From Acanthamoeba lenticulata (taxonomy: Eukaryota > Discosea > Longamoebia > Acanthamoebidae), in NCBI GenBank assembly GCA_002179805.1, contig NAVB01000146.1, positions 42,174 through 106,173 on the forward strand: 64,000 bases of DNA, read 5' to 3'. The position numbers and the translations under genes were made by a program. Positions 19,801 to 30,402 of this stretch are shown piece by piece. Position 1 is the first letter of the stretch; each line of letters opens with the position of its first letter. Under the pieces are notes generated by a model, which was not told the DNA's origin, did no database searches, and was given only the letters and a program-made list of their open reading frames with translations.

Positions 19801-22800
19801 CAAGTGGGCACGACGCGAGAGTCAATGGGAATAGGCTTGAAAGAGAGAAGAGGCGCCGGACCGAGCTCGGGCTGCCCGAGCAGCTTGGCGATCTTGGAGT
19901 GGACGTTGTTGACAAAGGCCAGGCGCTCGTGTTCGCTGTTGGCCCGCACGAGGAAGGTGCGCTCGACGCCGATGACGGCAAACGTGCGCGCCGGGTCTTC
20001 AACATCGGGCGGGTCCGACTGGACCCACACCGTGTGCAGCGGCATCTCGTACTCGAGCGCCATCGCCGAGCAGACGCACAGGAGGTCGTTGTAGAGCAAC
20101 AGCGAGTAGGGCGGGCTCTTGTTCGGTTCGCCTGAGAGCCGGAAAGGGCAACGGGATCAGTGTTGTGCGCTTGGCGATGGGAGGACGACGAGAGCGGAGG
20201 AGGAGGAGGAGGTACCAAGTATGGTGACGTAGGTCTGGCTGACGTAGATGCGCGAGGGCTGCATGAGCTGCTTGAGGCCGCGGATCTTGGCCACGAGCCG
20301 CATGTACTCGTGTTGGCTCTGATCGTCGGTCAGCTTCTTCACAATCTGTGGATAACGACGACGTTAGGACTGACGTGAGACGAGGCAAGGGAAAGGTCCT
20401 GATGAGAGAAAGCGCACCTGACGCAGGTGAATGGAGACCGAGTCCAGGTTCTCGTAGTCCGGGTGGTCCTTGGGCGTGTACGCGAGTATCTCCTGCAACA
20501 TGAAAGTAAATTAGAATAATTAGAATAATAATTAAAAGCATTTTTTAAAAACGAGTAGATCAATTGTCGTACGCGGAAGTAGGAGAGGTATTTGTGGATG
20601 CGGATGGTGGGCTCGAGCAGCAGCGACGACAGCGTGAACTCCTTCTTCTCGTCCTCGCGCTTCCGGTAGATGTCGGCCTCCCGCGCGCACTCCTGAGTGT
20701 CCCCACAGGATGCGTCAGCATCGCAGGCTCAGGTCGAGCTGGAGTCCCACTGGAGAGGGGCTCGTACCGACAGGAAATTGAGGAGGGAGCGGTTGTTGGA
20801 GGCGTTGTTGAGGATGGTGATCGCATTGGCCGTCCCCGCGCAGTACCGCGTGTAGAGCGGAAGCAGCTCTTTCTGCTCCCAGCCAATGATTTTTGGATTG
20901 AAATGAAAAATTAAACATAAAAGGAAACATAAGAAAAAGAATCATAAGAAAGCGTACCATGTTGAGGAAGATATCGCCAAGGAGCTGGCAGGGCCAAGAA
21001 GCCATGCACGCGTCCAACTTGTTGAGCAGGTTGCGCTGAAACTCGAGCAGCTGATCCACATTCCCGAAGATCTTGTCCACCTCCTCCATGCTGATGATGA
21101 CGGTGGTGACGACGGAGCCGCGTCAGTGCCACGAGATCACCCACCTCATTATCACTACTGCGAGGCGCGCACCTGATCAGCTTCTCGGAGAAGAGGAAGG
21201 ACTTGCTCTCTTGGATGCGTTGGCAGAGCGGCCGATAGTAGATCTGCACGATGATGTTGAGGATGCGCACATAGCTCCGCTCCGACCGCAGCAAGTCCCA
21301 CACGACCCGGTCCCGATTGCTCCGATGGGCATCTGAGGACGAGCCCCGCATCAGCCCAGCTCATGCCCATGTATGGACGCCACGCTGAGCGAGGCGACGA
21401 GAGCAGACGCACCGAGGAGCATCATCGTGGTGTTTTCGCCGCAGGCGACGAGCCGCACCCGGCGCAGTTTCTTGGCGATCATTACTCTACGCCCCTCGCG
21501 TTCCTCCCGCACGCGCCGGTTTGTATTGGCCCCGGGCCCGCCATGGCTGTCGCTGCTGCTCTCCTGCTCGCTCGAGCTCTCCTGTTGTTGCACACGGTCA
21601 TCGGGCTGACCCGGCTCGGTGGGCTTGGAGTCCTTGGCGTGGAGGAAGGACAGGTCGGACGTGTGCTCGCGCTCGAGGGAGCCCTTGGGCGAGCTGGCTT
21701 TGGTCGCCGCGTTGGCCCCGGACCCGGTGCTGATGCCCTGCTTGGTGTCGTCCAGCGAGAACTTACGCGAGCGGTCAAAAGGCGGCGTGAGCGACTGCAT
21801 GGCGCGCGTTGCGGACGCCTCCGTGTGGGCGTCGGCGCTCGCGTCGCCCACGCCCATGCCCAGCTGACCGTGGCTGTTTGATCCAAAGCACATGACCCGT
21901 CCGCCGTCTGCATTCCACGCATTCCAGACACGTATTAGCCTCATGTGCACGCATCTGATTGACCGCAAGAAGCGTACCAGTAACGCAGGCGATATGGCGG
22001 CCGCCGCAGGCCACGTAGCGCACAGACTGCGTGTGGAGGCCGTCGACTTTGAGGAGCCGCGGGACGACCTCTCCCACCGTCGCCCCCTTGGCCGGCGACG
22101 AGCCCTTGCGCGGCGACACGATATCTGCTCATCATAATTGTTGGAACGAATTGCCCCAGGTCAGTCCTGGCCTGAGGCTTTTGCGGTGCGAAACGGCTTA
22201 CCTTCACTCTTGTCCCGCGACCTGGCAAGCTCCGTGTCCGTGATCGCACGCTTCATCCGCTCCGGGTGCGGGCTGGTGAAGGACAAATGACCCCCTGTGG
22301 TCCCGGCGGCGAGACGCCGATGTGAGTCGACAGAAAATCGGATCATCGCCGAAGCAAAGGCTCGTACAAACGTAGACGTCGCCAGTCTCGGTGACAGCGG
22401 CGGTGAGCCATGAGCCGCACGAGAGGCTCGAGATGCACTTGCCGCGCAGGAGCCGAATGAACTGGGGCGTAGAGAGCACGCCGCCCGGGAGCCCCAGCGC
22501 CGCGCCGTCGCCGCACGTGAAGACCTCGCCCCCAACTACACCCGCGATGCTCTGGCTCAGCCACGCCTCACGAGCCGCTTGGGGGGTTGGGCGAGCCATG
22601 AGGTACCCGTGACAAAGGCCGTGTGGCGATTTCCGCAGGAGACGGCCTTGATGGGCTGGTTCCCCGGGAGCTGCACTTGCCGCGGGTAGCTGTGGTGATG
22701 CGCGTCCCCCAGGCCAAGCTGTGCCATGCGCGTCCGTCCGTCGACAAGGGTCAGAAAGATGGGCCTTAAGGTGTCGGCACAAGAGGGCGGTAGTGCGCAC

Positions 22801-25103
22801 CTGGCCGTACTCGCCGCTGCCAAAAGTGAAAAGCTGGCCGGACGGGTTGAGACACGCGCTGTGCTGCCCGCCGCAGGCGATCTGCACTACGGGACCTGCA
22901 TCACATAGCAGCACATATAATAGAGAGTCAGGCACGATTGCCGCCGCACTGGGGATTGCTTGCAGAGGAGGGAGCACCCCCGTAGGCATCCTTGGTGGGC
23001 ACCGGAGTGTCCCGGTTCATACAATCGCCAGTCCCGCACTGGCCCTTGTCGTTGATGCCCCACTGTAGTGCCAGGCCCAGGAATTTGAATCAGCTGTAGG
23101 CTGAAGAGCACGGTCGGAAGAGCGAAGGAAAAACGCACGCTGTAGACTTTGCCATCGCTCGCCAGGCATAGGGCATGGTAGTGCCCAAGGGCGATCTGCG
23201 TGATCTTGACGTCGGCCAGTGCATTGACGCGCCTCGGCTGTTGTGTGCGTGCGAGCGTACACCCGCGCGCATGAGTTTTAGACGCGCTCCTGGACGCAGA
23301 GGCAGCGTAGCACGCACCGTAGGCTGGAGGATGATACAGGGATCACCGGCGTAGGGACCGTGGCCCAGGATGGGGACGCCCTTGGCTGTGATGCGGCCCC
23401 ACGTGTAGACCTCGCCCTCCTCTGCGTGGCGGAGTGAAACAACAGCGAATCGCGACGCGTTAAAGAGAGCTCTTAACGGCGAAAAAAAAAGATGGGCTCT
23501 TGGGCTCGCACCGGTGATGGCGGCCGCGAGACCCGTGTTGGCCTCCACCTGGCAGACGCGCTTGCCCAGCAGGCCTTTGACGCACCGCGGGAAGAACTCG
23601 ATGTCCCATCCATCGCTCTCCTGTGATTCCCGCCCGTCCATGCGTACGAGCGTGAGAAGCGAGCTGCATGTGCGACGTGGCGAGCAGGGACGGCCGTGCC
23701 TGGTTCGGCGACGAGGAGGACTGGCCGTAATTGGAGGAATAGCCCAAGGTGCCGTTCCTGTTCGAGCCACAGGTGTGTACCTCCGGCTCCGACGGTTGAA
23801 AAACTGCAGCGCACGGCCAACCGTGTTGATGAGTCAGCTGATGTAAGAAATAGGCAAGGGAAGGACACATAAAGCGTACGCTCGAGGGCTTCCTTATCCT
23901 CAAGGGCCTGCTTGTCGGCGGCGTCGGCGGCCAGACCCTCGCCTCCGGCCGGATTGGCGGGCAGGAGGCCAGGCGCGATGTCCTCGCTCGGATTGCGTCG
24001 CGGCGCCGTGGTCAGCCTGTGAAACACCTGCAAGTTGCGCGCGGTCTCGGCGTCTGTTGCAACGCCAACGTGCACGTTGAGCGAGTTGCACGAGCTCGCT
24101 CGGGCACCACGATAAAGAAAAAGCGGAAGGGCTGGGTACCGGCCAAGTCCTTAGAGTCCAGCGCTTCCCCGCCAGAGGCGGAGTGGGCTTGGCCGTCGCG
24201 CGGCCGCTTCTTGCGCGCCTCCAACTCGCTCTGCAGAGAGCACGACAGGTGTGCGTGTCAGAGAAGGTGCGCCTTCTTGCCTCGAGAGCAGACGTGCACA
24301 CGAACCTTGAGGAGCTGATATTCCTCCTGTTTCTTGAGCAGAGCGGTCTCCATTTGCTTGAGTTCACGTTGCTTCTGCTTGAGGCGCAGTAGCAGCTGCT
24401 CGTCGCGTAGCGCGAGGGCATCACGAAAGGCGCCCTTGTGTGCCTTCATCTCGGTGTTGAGATCAAACTCTGAATCGAAGGAGGTCGAGAGCTGCGGACA
24501 CGCGCCTGGCCCCATGGCGGCGAGGGGGGCAGTGGTGCCCAGAGAAGAGGGGATGGGAATGGACGAGACGTGGGCCAACGCGTAGTCAAAGATCTTCGAG
24601 CCCGAGAGGCGCCTGGGCACTATGTGGGCCGTTGCAGCAGCTGAGTCGGCAGAGTAATACACGCCGCGGGCCTCCACTTCATCCGACGAGTCCTCGAGGC
24701 TGCCCGAAGCCCAGTCGCTTTGCATCTTGGGCGAAGCGGGCGCAGATTGAAAGAGCTGAAGCCGCCGGACCCCTGTTTCGGCACTTGCCGTCAAGACCGA
24801 GTGTCGTGTGGAGGCAGCTCGAGGTGCGCCTGTGGCAGAAGTGGGCGAGGGCGAAGGAGACAGGGTTGGTGGGGCAGTGGTCGACCGTGTACTTGGCGGC
24901 GGCGACTGTGGAATCATCATTGTCTGGCGCCAAGAAGCAGAGAGAGAACGAGTACGACTGTAACTGCTCTCCCTCCCGTCTTGGGGCAATGGTTCCTCAT
25001 CGTAGTGTGTGTTCAAATCGTGAGCAATCAAGCGGCCCGAAGGACGACAATCGTCGACGCTGAAGATTAATTGATCGTCCTCCATCTCTAGATCGCCCTC
25101 CAT
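16840..25103 (-). CDS. ALS2: Alsin (ALS2) orthologue: RCC1-like, DH-PH, MORN, VPS9 protein
   Basis: This 8.3-kb gene has many introns. ATG at 25103 and stop TGA at 16840-16842. Order of domains: a Ser/Thr-rich N terminus and a coiled coil (about 24.3-24.5 kb: LLLRLKQKQRELKQMETALL); RCC1-like propeller repeats (about 21.4-24.0 kb, e.g. VVQIACGGQHSACLNPSGQL, VRYVACGGRHIA, SNSHGQLGMG); a DH domain starting VVWDLLRSERSYVRILNIIV (about 20.4-21.3 kb); a PH domain (about 19.85-20.3 kb: SLLLYNDLLCVCSAM, FAVIGVERTFLVRANSEHER); MORN repeats (about 18.85-19.75 kb: GTYYNRKGGRYEGCWRNGKRG, GTIYNGEWLNGA); and a C-terminal VPS9 domain (DELLPVLAFVLVHAGWSNLS, FEVEGYLLTHLHVAFQFLKG). Alsins activate Rab5 through VPS9 and bind Rac through DH-PH at endosomes. 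The last two dozen residues after the VPS9 helix are Arg-rich and less certain. Confidence 0.9.
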
Positions 25104-25332
25104 TGCCGCTTGCCTCAGTACCCAAGGCCGGCACCCAGGTTCACGGCCGTGAAAGATGAAAGATGAAGCCTCAAATAATCAAACGAAAAACACCTTTATT
25201 AAAACGAAGTTATTTGAAATGACAAGAATGTAATGTAAGGAACGCAATTTCCTGGAATGACACTTTTTTTTCAGCTTCTCTTTTCTGGCTAGATTGTTTC
25301 AAACAAGCTCGTTAATTGCAGCTGCTTGTAGA
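25104..25332. promoter_or_regulatory. Divergent promoter, alsin (-) and RAD1 (+)
   Basis: These 229 bases separate the two start codons and are AT-richer than both genes. They include TTTATTAAAACGAAG (25194-25208) and a T8 run at about 25266 followed by a pyrimidine-rich leader into RAD1. Confidence 0.45.
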
Positions 25333-26725
25333 ATGAACGCTTCCTCCTCGGAGTCCCACCCGCATGGCGGATCCTCTTTCCCCGCAACGGGCACCATTAC
25401 TGGTTCAGAGAGCCAGCTTGTCGATGAAATGTGTTTTCTTGCCAAGATCAGCAATGCACGAATCTTGACAGGCATCCTCACTGGCATTCACCTCAAGAAA
25501 GACCAGGTTTGTGTTTGACTATTCTTCCCTTCTTCTTTTCATCCACTCGCCCTCACGCTTGCAACTGGTGCGGTGGTCGCTGCAGTTGGCCACCATGCGG
25601 ATAGAAAGCGGCGGCATCAAGTTCGCGGTCGAGGAGTCAAAGGTGCTTATGGGCACTTGCTTCCTCCAGAAGGAGCTGTTCGAGGAGTACAAGTATAAGG
25701 AACCTCTTCCCCCTGGTGGCGGATCGTCCGAGGGCGAGGCGGACGCTGGCAGCGACCGCGCCGACCAGTTCAAGATCAACCTCTCAACACTCATTGACTG
25801 CCTCAATATCTTTGGCGGCGGGCCCAACAGCTTCACCTCTCTCCAGATCATCTACAAGGGCTATGGCACCCCACTCTTCCTCATGTACTGCTTGGTCCTT
25901 CTTTCTTTCTGTTTCCTTCACGCAGCGCTTGGCACTGAGATTCACACCCACCATCGTTCTTCACCACCATCAGGTTGGAGGAGAGCCAGTCGGTGCGCAC
26001 AGACTGCGGCCTCCGCACGCTAGAGACTGATGGCATTCCCGACTACCACTTCCGAGCGGTGCCCATCCTCAACAAAGCCATCATGAAAGTACGTCCGTAC
26101 GCTGTTGTTGGGCTGTGAGCGCTTGGCACTCGCGCCTCGTACACTTTTCTTACTTGTGTTTTGGGTGTGTTTTTCTGTGTGTCGCAGTCGGACTCGCTGA
26201 AGGAGGCTCTGAACGAACTGGACTGGTCGAGCGAGACGCTCAACATTCTCATGTCGCCTGACGCGCCCCATTTCCGGCTGACCACCACCGGCCCCAACGG
26301 CAGCTGCCAGGTGCGCGAGCTGCATGTAGTCTTGCTTGATGTTCTCCACCAGCACCAGTGCTAATATCCTTCTTCTTTTTCGCTGCCAGATCGACTTCCC
26401 GAGCGATTCGAAAGCGTTCGAGGCCTTTCACTGCACTCAGACGTTATCCTACAGGTGCGTGCCTGCTCCCGTTAAACACATGTTCATCCTTAAACGTGTT
26501 CACCGACGTGTTTCTCGTTTGTGTGGTGGTAAGAGCAGTTACAAGACGAAGCTGGTCCAACCGACGGTGAAGGCTCTGGCGTCATCAGTCAAGACGCAGC
26601 TGCGCATCAACGAGCGCGGTACGCTCAACCTGCAGCACATGTACGTGACCGACAACGAGCAAACCTCCTTCCTCGACTTTTACGTCATCCCCCTCGAAGT
26701 GGAGGAAGAAGACTTGGAGGCCTGA
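25333..26725 (+). CDS. RAD1: RAD1, subunit of the 9-1-1 DNA-damage checkpoint clamp
   Basis: Exons 25333-25506, 25586-25884, 25974-26088, 26188-26310, 26390-26454 and 26539-26725 join in phase to give 320 residues, close to animal RAD1. RAD1 with RAD9 and HUS1 forms a PCNA-like ring loaded at damage sites. Family motifs seen: SNARILTGILTGIHLKKDQ, GIKFAVEESKVLMGTCFLQK, FKINLSTLIDCLNIFGGG, IIYKGYGTPLFLM, EALNELDWSSETLNILMSPD, FRLTTTGPNG, EAFHCTQTLSYSYKTKLVQP and LRINERGTLNLQHMYV. The C-terminal acidic tail (EVEEEDLEA) also matches the family. The start is the first in-frame ATG after a stop. Part of the first linker (PPGGGSSEGEADAGSD) is an insert. Confidence 0.93.
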
Positions 26726-26845
26726 TCTTGACTCTATGGGCCCTTGTACAAAGAGCGAATTAAAACATTCCTAAATCAAGAACACAAAGAACTAAAAAGT
26801 GTACGGAAAGAGGTTTTTCGGCCTTATTTCTTCTAACTCAACAAC

Positions 26846-27379
26846 ATGCGACGAGCTGCATCGGCGGCCATCCGCGCCGGATGCGCTTCTTCGCGATCTG
26901 CCGTGCTTTCGCGCACGTTGGCGACTGACGCCAGCACCTTCGGCAAGGTTTTCTCTTCTCCGGCGAAAGCCAGTGCCAGTGGCACAAGCATTCGCGGCCG
27001 GAATCTGTCGCAATCTGCTGAGTCGGGTGCTTTGCCGCGTTCGTCAGCCACGGCTGCGCCTTCCCGAGGCAGCAGTTTACCTACCATCGTCGGCACTGTT
27101 GTAAGGTAGAGCGAGAACGATTTCTTTGCCTGCAGCTTTCTGCTTACGTGTTCAAACTTCAGGCCGTTGGTTGTGGCCGGCAGCATGAAGGCAGGACCCC
27201 TTCTGGTGGAGCTCCTCGACGCTTCGGATGAAGGTACCTCTAACATGCCTTTAATAGAAAATAAAGCCTTGCCGATGCACACTCAATACTCACGACAAAA
27301 CCCTTGCTCTGTCTCTTCTCTCTCTCTCTCTATTTCCCTCTCTTCCCTTGTCTGTCCAGATGAAGAGGGGCGCTCCTAG
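26846..27379 (+). CDS. Small protein with mitochondrial-type presequence
   Basis: Exons 26846-27105, 27163-27233 and 27360-27379 join in phase for 116 residues. The N terminus MRRAASAAIRAGCASSRS, continuing with SRTLATDAS, is rich in Arg, Ser and Ala without acidic residues, as expected for a mitochondrial presequence. A Ser/Ala/Pro-rich middle leads to LPTIVGTVVRPLVVAGSMKA and GPLLVELLDASDEDEEGRS. The gene starts only 120 bases after the RAD1 stop. No homologous family is recognised. The last exon codes only six residues and its boundary depends on a CT-repeat acceptor. Low-complexity composition leaves some doubt that it is a real protein. Confidence 0.5.
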
Positions 27380-27502
27380 CGTCGGCCCTACTGCGGAAGG
27401 GCAGATGAGCTCGCGCGCAGGATCATCCACTCCATAGCTCTTAGTCTTGGTTGCTCTCGTCGTTGTTCCGGCGAGAACGCGCGCCTTCGCCTCCTCCTCC
27501 CT

Positions 27503-29866
27503 TACAAGATCTTGTCCGCCTTTCCGTAGTAGCGGTTGACAAACGCCACCTAAACACAAAAAAATCATTAGCATGACTCTTGTATAGGCAAGAAATAACA
27601 GCGCAAAGGAAGTCCTTGATGTACAAACCTTGTTCTTGGAAATGTCGGGGTTGGTGTTGTGCGGATAGTACTTCCAGATCTGGAGCTCGTCGAGAGCCTT
27701 CTTCTTCTCGGGGCTCAGACCCTCGATCTTGCTCTTCCAATCGGCCTTCTCCTGCCGGATCCTCTTCTTCTCGGCGTTGACGGTGTCCCTGATCGTCTGC
27801 TTCAGCGCCTCGAGCTTTTCGGTTTCCTTGGTCGGGTCGAGCTCGTACTCCTTGAGCAGGTTCTCAGAAAACTCCTGCTCTCGTGCGTTAGGTCTTGTTC
27901 AACAAACACACAAGAGAGGCAGACGTACATCGAGCTCGTCCAATTCCCAGTCGAACTCAAAGGTGGCGCCCTTGCCGTTCACCTCCGTAACGACGTTGAC
28001 AATGGTCGAGTCGCTGGTGGGCTCGGTCTGGGCGCGCGGGAGGAAGATGTAGGGAAGCGCATAGTTGAACTTGACGATTTCCTCCTCCTTCATGTCCTTG
28101 AGACCCTCACGCCTCTGGTGCGTCGCCAGGTAGAAGGCGCGCGGAACGTAGGCCCTGGGGTCGGTCCTGCAGCAGATGAGAGGCGGAGGCGGTGAGATTC
28201 AAGTCCTTTGAGCGGGTTTTGGAACTCAGTGCTGGGTGACGTACTTCCACTCCTCCTTGGGGATCATGGGTACCCAATCCATCTTGAGCTCCTTCATGGG
28301 CACAGACTCTTCCTCCTCCTTCTGCACAGACTTGAGGCGAAGCTCAGAGGGCGGAGCCAGGGCCGAGACGACAGCCACGACGGCAGGGATGTGAACCACA
28401 CGCTCGGAGTCGTCGACAGTGATATATTGGGCTGCAAGGACATAGCAAGATGATTTGCAAACGAAGATTAGCAACTAGTGAGAATTAATGTGGGGGTGGA
28501 TTGTGAAGGGCATACGCTCAGTGACGCCGAACAAGTAAACAGGGTGCTTAGCGCCGGCTTCGTAGAGCTCGCCACCTTCCTCGAGAGCCTCGCCGAGGTG
28601 GTTGAAGTCCCACTTGATGTCGAAGACAGCGTCGTAGTTTTGCCACTCGGTGCCGACGAGATAAATCTTCTTCCATCCATCCCAGAGCTTGTCGCCCATG
28701 TTGCCCATGCGGTAATCGATGAGGGCCAAGACGTAGTCAGCCTTGCGCGGGTTTTTGCCGTAATCCTCACTCATGTCGATCTTCTTCTGCTGAACCTCGC
28801 GTTTGAGCTCGGCAAGGGTAAGAGGAGACAGATGCTTGTGCAAGATCGCATGGATGTAGTCCTCCTTGGAGGGATGCTTGCCGTTGTGTGAGTACAGCCT
28901 CATATCGATCTGCTTCTCCTTAACAAACTTCTGCAGCTCCTCGAGGCTGTGTCTGTGGAGATGATCGAAATCGAGAGTCTTCTCTTCCTTCTCTTCCTCT
29001 TCCTCCTCTTCTTCCTTCTCCTTCTTATCATCCGTCTTGCGCTTGCCCTTGACCTTCTTCCTCGCGGGCTCTTTCTTCGAGGCCTTCTTCTCGCGGGCGG
29101 GCGAAGCGGCAGCTCGCCTTCGCTTTCTGGATTCCATCCGCGGCTCAGAGACGGTATCGCTCTCCTTGGTCTCTGTCTGGATCGGAGTGCCGTTCGTCGA
29201 GATGGGCGTAATCACCGGCAGAGGCGCGGGGACAGTGGTCTGAACCGCCACGGGAACGGCTACAGGCGCGCTGGTGATGGTGGTAGTCGTGGTAAATGTG
29301 CCGGCAGTAGGGGCCTGCTGAGGGGCAGCTCCAGGAGCACCAGCAACAGCGACCGGGGTTGCAGTCACGGGGGCGCCAGGAGTAACGGCAGCAGGAGTGG
29401 GGGTGCCTGCGGGATTCTTCCTCGGGCGACCCCTCTTCTTGGGTGTCGAATCGGCAGGCTTGGTCTCGGCGCCTTCCTCCCTCACCTTCCTGGGCCTTCC
29501 CCTCTTCTTGGGAGGGCCGTCGACGCTGGGATCCTTCTTCGGGCGGCCACGTTTCTTGGGCTCGGGCGTTGCGCCAGGCACGGGGGGAGGAAGACCAGCA
29601 GCTGCGGCGGCCGCGGCCTCGGCGGCAAGTCTGGCCTCAGTCTCAGCCTTCCTCGGGCGGCCACGTCGTCTCTTGGGGGGAGCTTCGCCCTCAGGCACAG
29701 GAGCCTTCCTGGGCCGACCCCTCTTCTTGGGAGTGACCACGGTCGCTTCTGCGGTTTGGGTCGTCATAGCGGGCGCAACCACCTGCGGGAGTGGTGGCGG
29801 GGCCACTGGAAGGGTCGCGGGCGCGACCGTGACATTGAGATCGAGTGGGGCAGTAGTTTCAGACAT
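27503..29866 (-). CDS. Five-AT-hook nuclear protein with SAP-like repeats
   Basis: ATG at 29866, stop TAA at 27503-27505, several introns. The first 150 residues hold five AT-hooks (KKRGRPRK-type cores at about residues 47-54, 66-73, 104-111, 120-127 and 143-150), which bind the minor groove of AT-rich DNA. A Thr/Pro/Val-rich linker and a Lys/Glu-rich nuclear-signal-like region (ARKKVKGKRKTDDKK) follow. Two similar helical units come next: SLEELQKFVKEKQIDMRLYS with KHPSKEDYIHAILHKHL, and TLAELKREVQQKKIDMSEDY with KNPRKADYVLALIDYRM. They resemble SAP motifs. The C-terminal half (WKKIYLVGTEWQNYDAVF, DPRAYVPRAFYLATHQRR, LDELQIWKYYPHNTNPDISK) matches no family recognised here. Probably a chromatin-associated architectural factor. 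Confidence 0.8.
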
Positions 29867-30402
29867 AATTATTATGTCGATGAAGGAAATTGATTTGTTG
29901 CGCCACGGAGATGGGTTTCTCTTGTTTTCTCGCTCGAAGGGTTATTCGAGGAGGTTCTCGAAGCTTCGCTTGGGCAAAGTACTATACACCGAAAATCGAG
30001 ATGTCTCGCTAGCTTAAGCTGAGGAAGGACCTGGGGCAGCTGTGGGTAGCCTTTGGTTGTCCACCAGCACTCAGAAGGCTGCACCTGGGGTAAGGGCTAA
30101 CGGTCGGCGCTGGTAATACGCGGAGAGGTGAAATAAAGAAGAAAAATAGCACTGTCTGCACATAAAAAATCCTTTTCTCGGCCAACGGCTACCGATCGGC
30201 TCCTTTTTCCTCTCAAGCACATTCTTGACCACTTGCAAATCAAAGCACATTGGAGCAGCCACTTGGGCTCGGCTTTTGATTCCGTTCTCCTCACGTAAAT
30301 TCCTGCTTTTCTCTTGTACCTTTCCCTGAGGAATGTGTCGGCACGCTTTGTCTCTTGTTGTGCTCTGGGGCGCGAGCGTGAATTGCAATCTTGGATCACG
30401 AC
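29867..30402. promoter_or_regulatory. Divergent intergenic region, AT-hook gene (-) and DENR-ligase gene (+)
   Basis: These 536 bases contain no supported gene. Long minus-strand ORFs that cross it (30071-30717) are antisense to the plus-strand gene and lack family features. The region mixes GC-rich and T-rich tracts; no TATA box was assigned. Confidence 0.45.

Noticed and set aside
28949..29893. 314-codon plus-strand ORF opposite the AT-hook gene
   Set aside because: It is the antisense read of low-complexity GC-rich coding sequence; composition is Gly/Arg/Leu repeats, and the minus strand has clear AT-hooks and splice signals.
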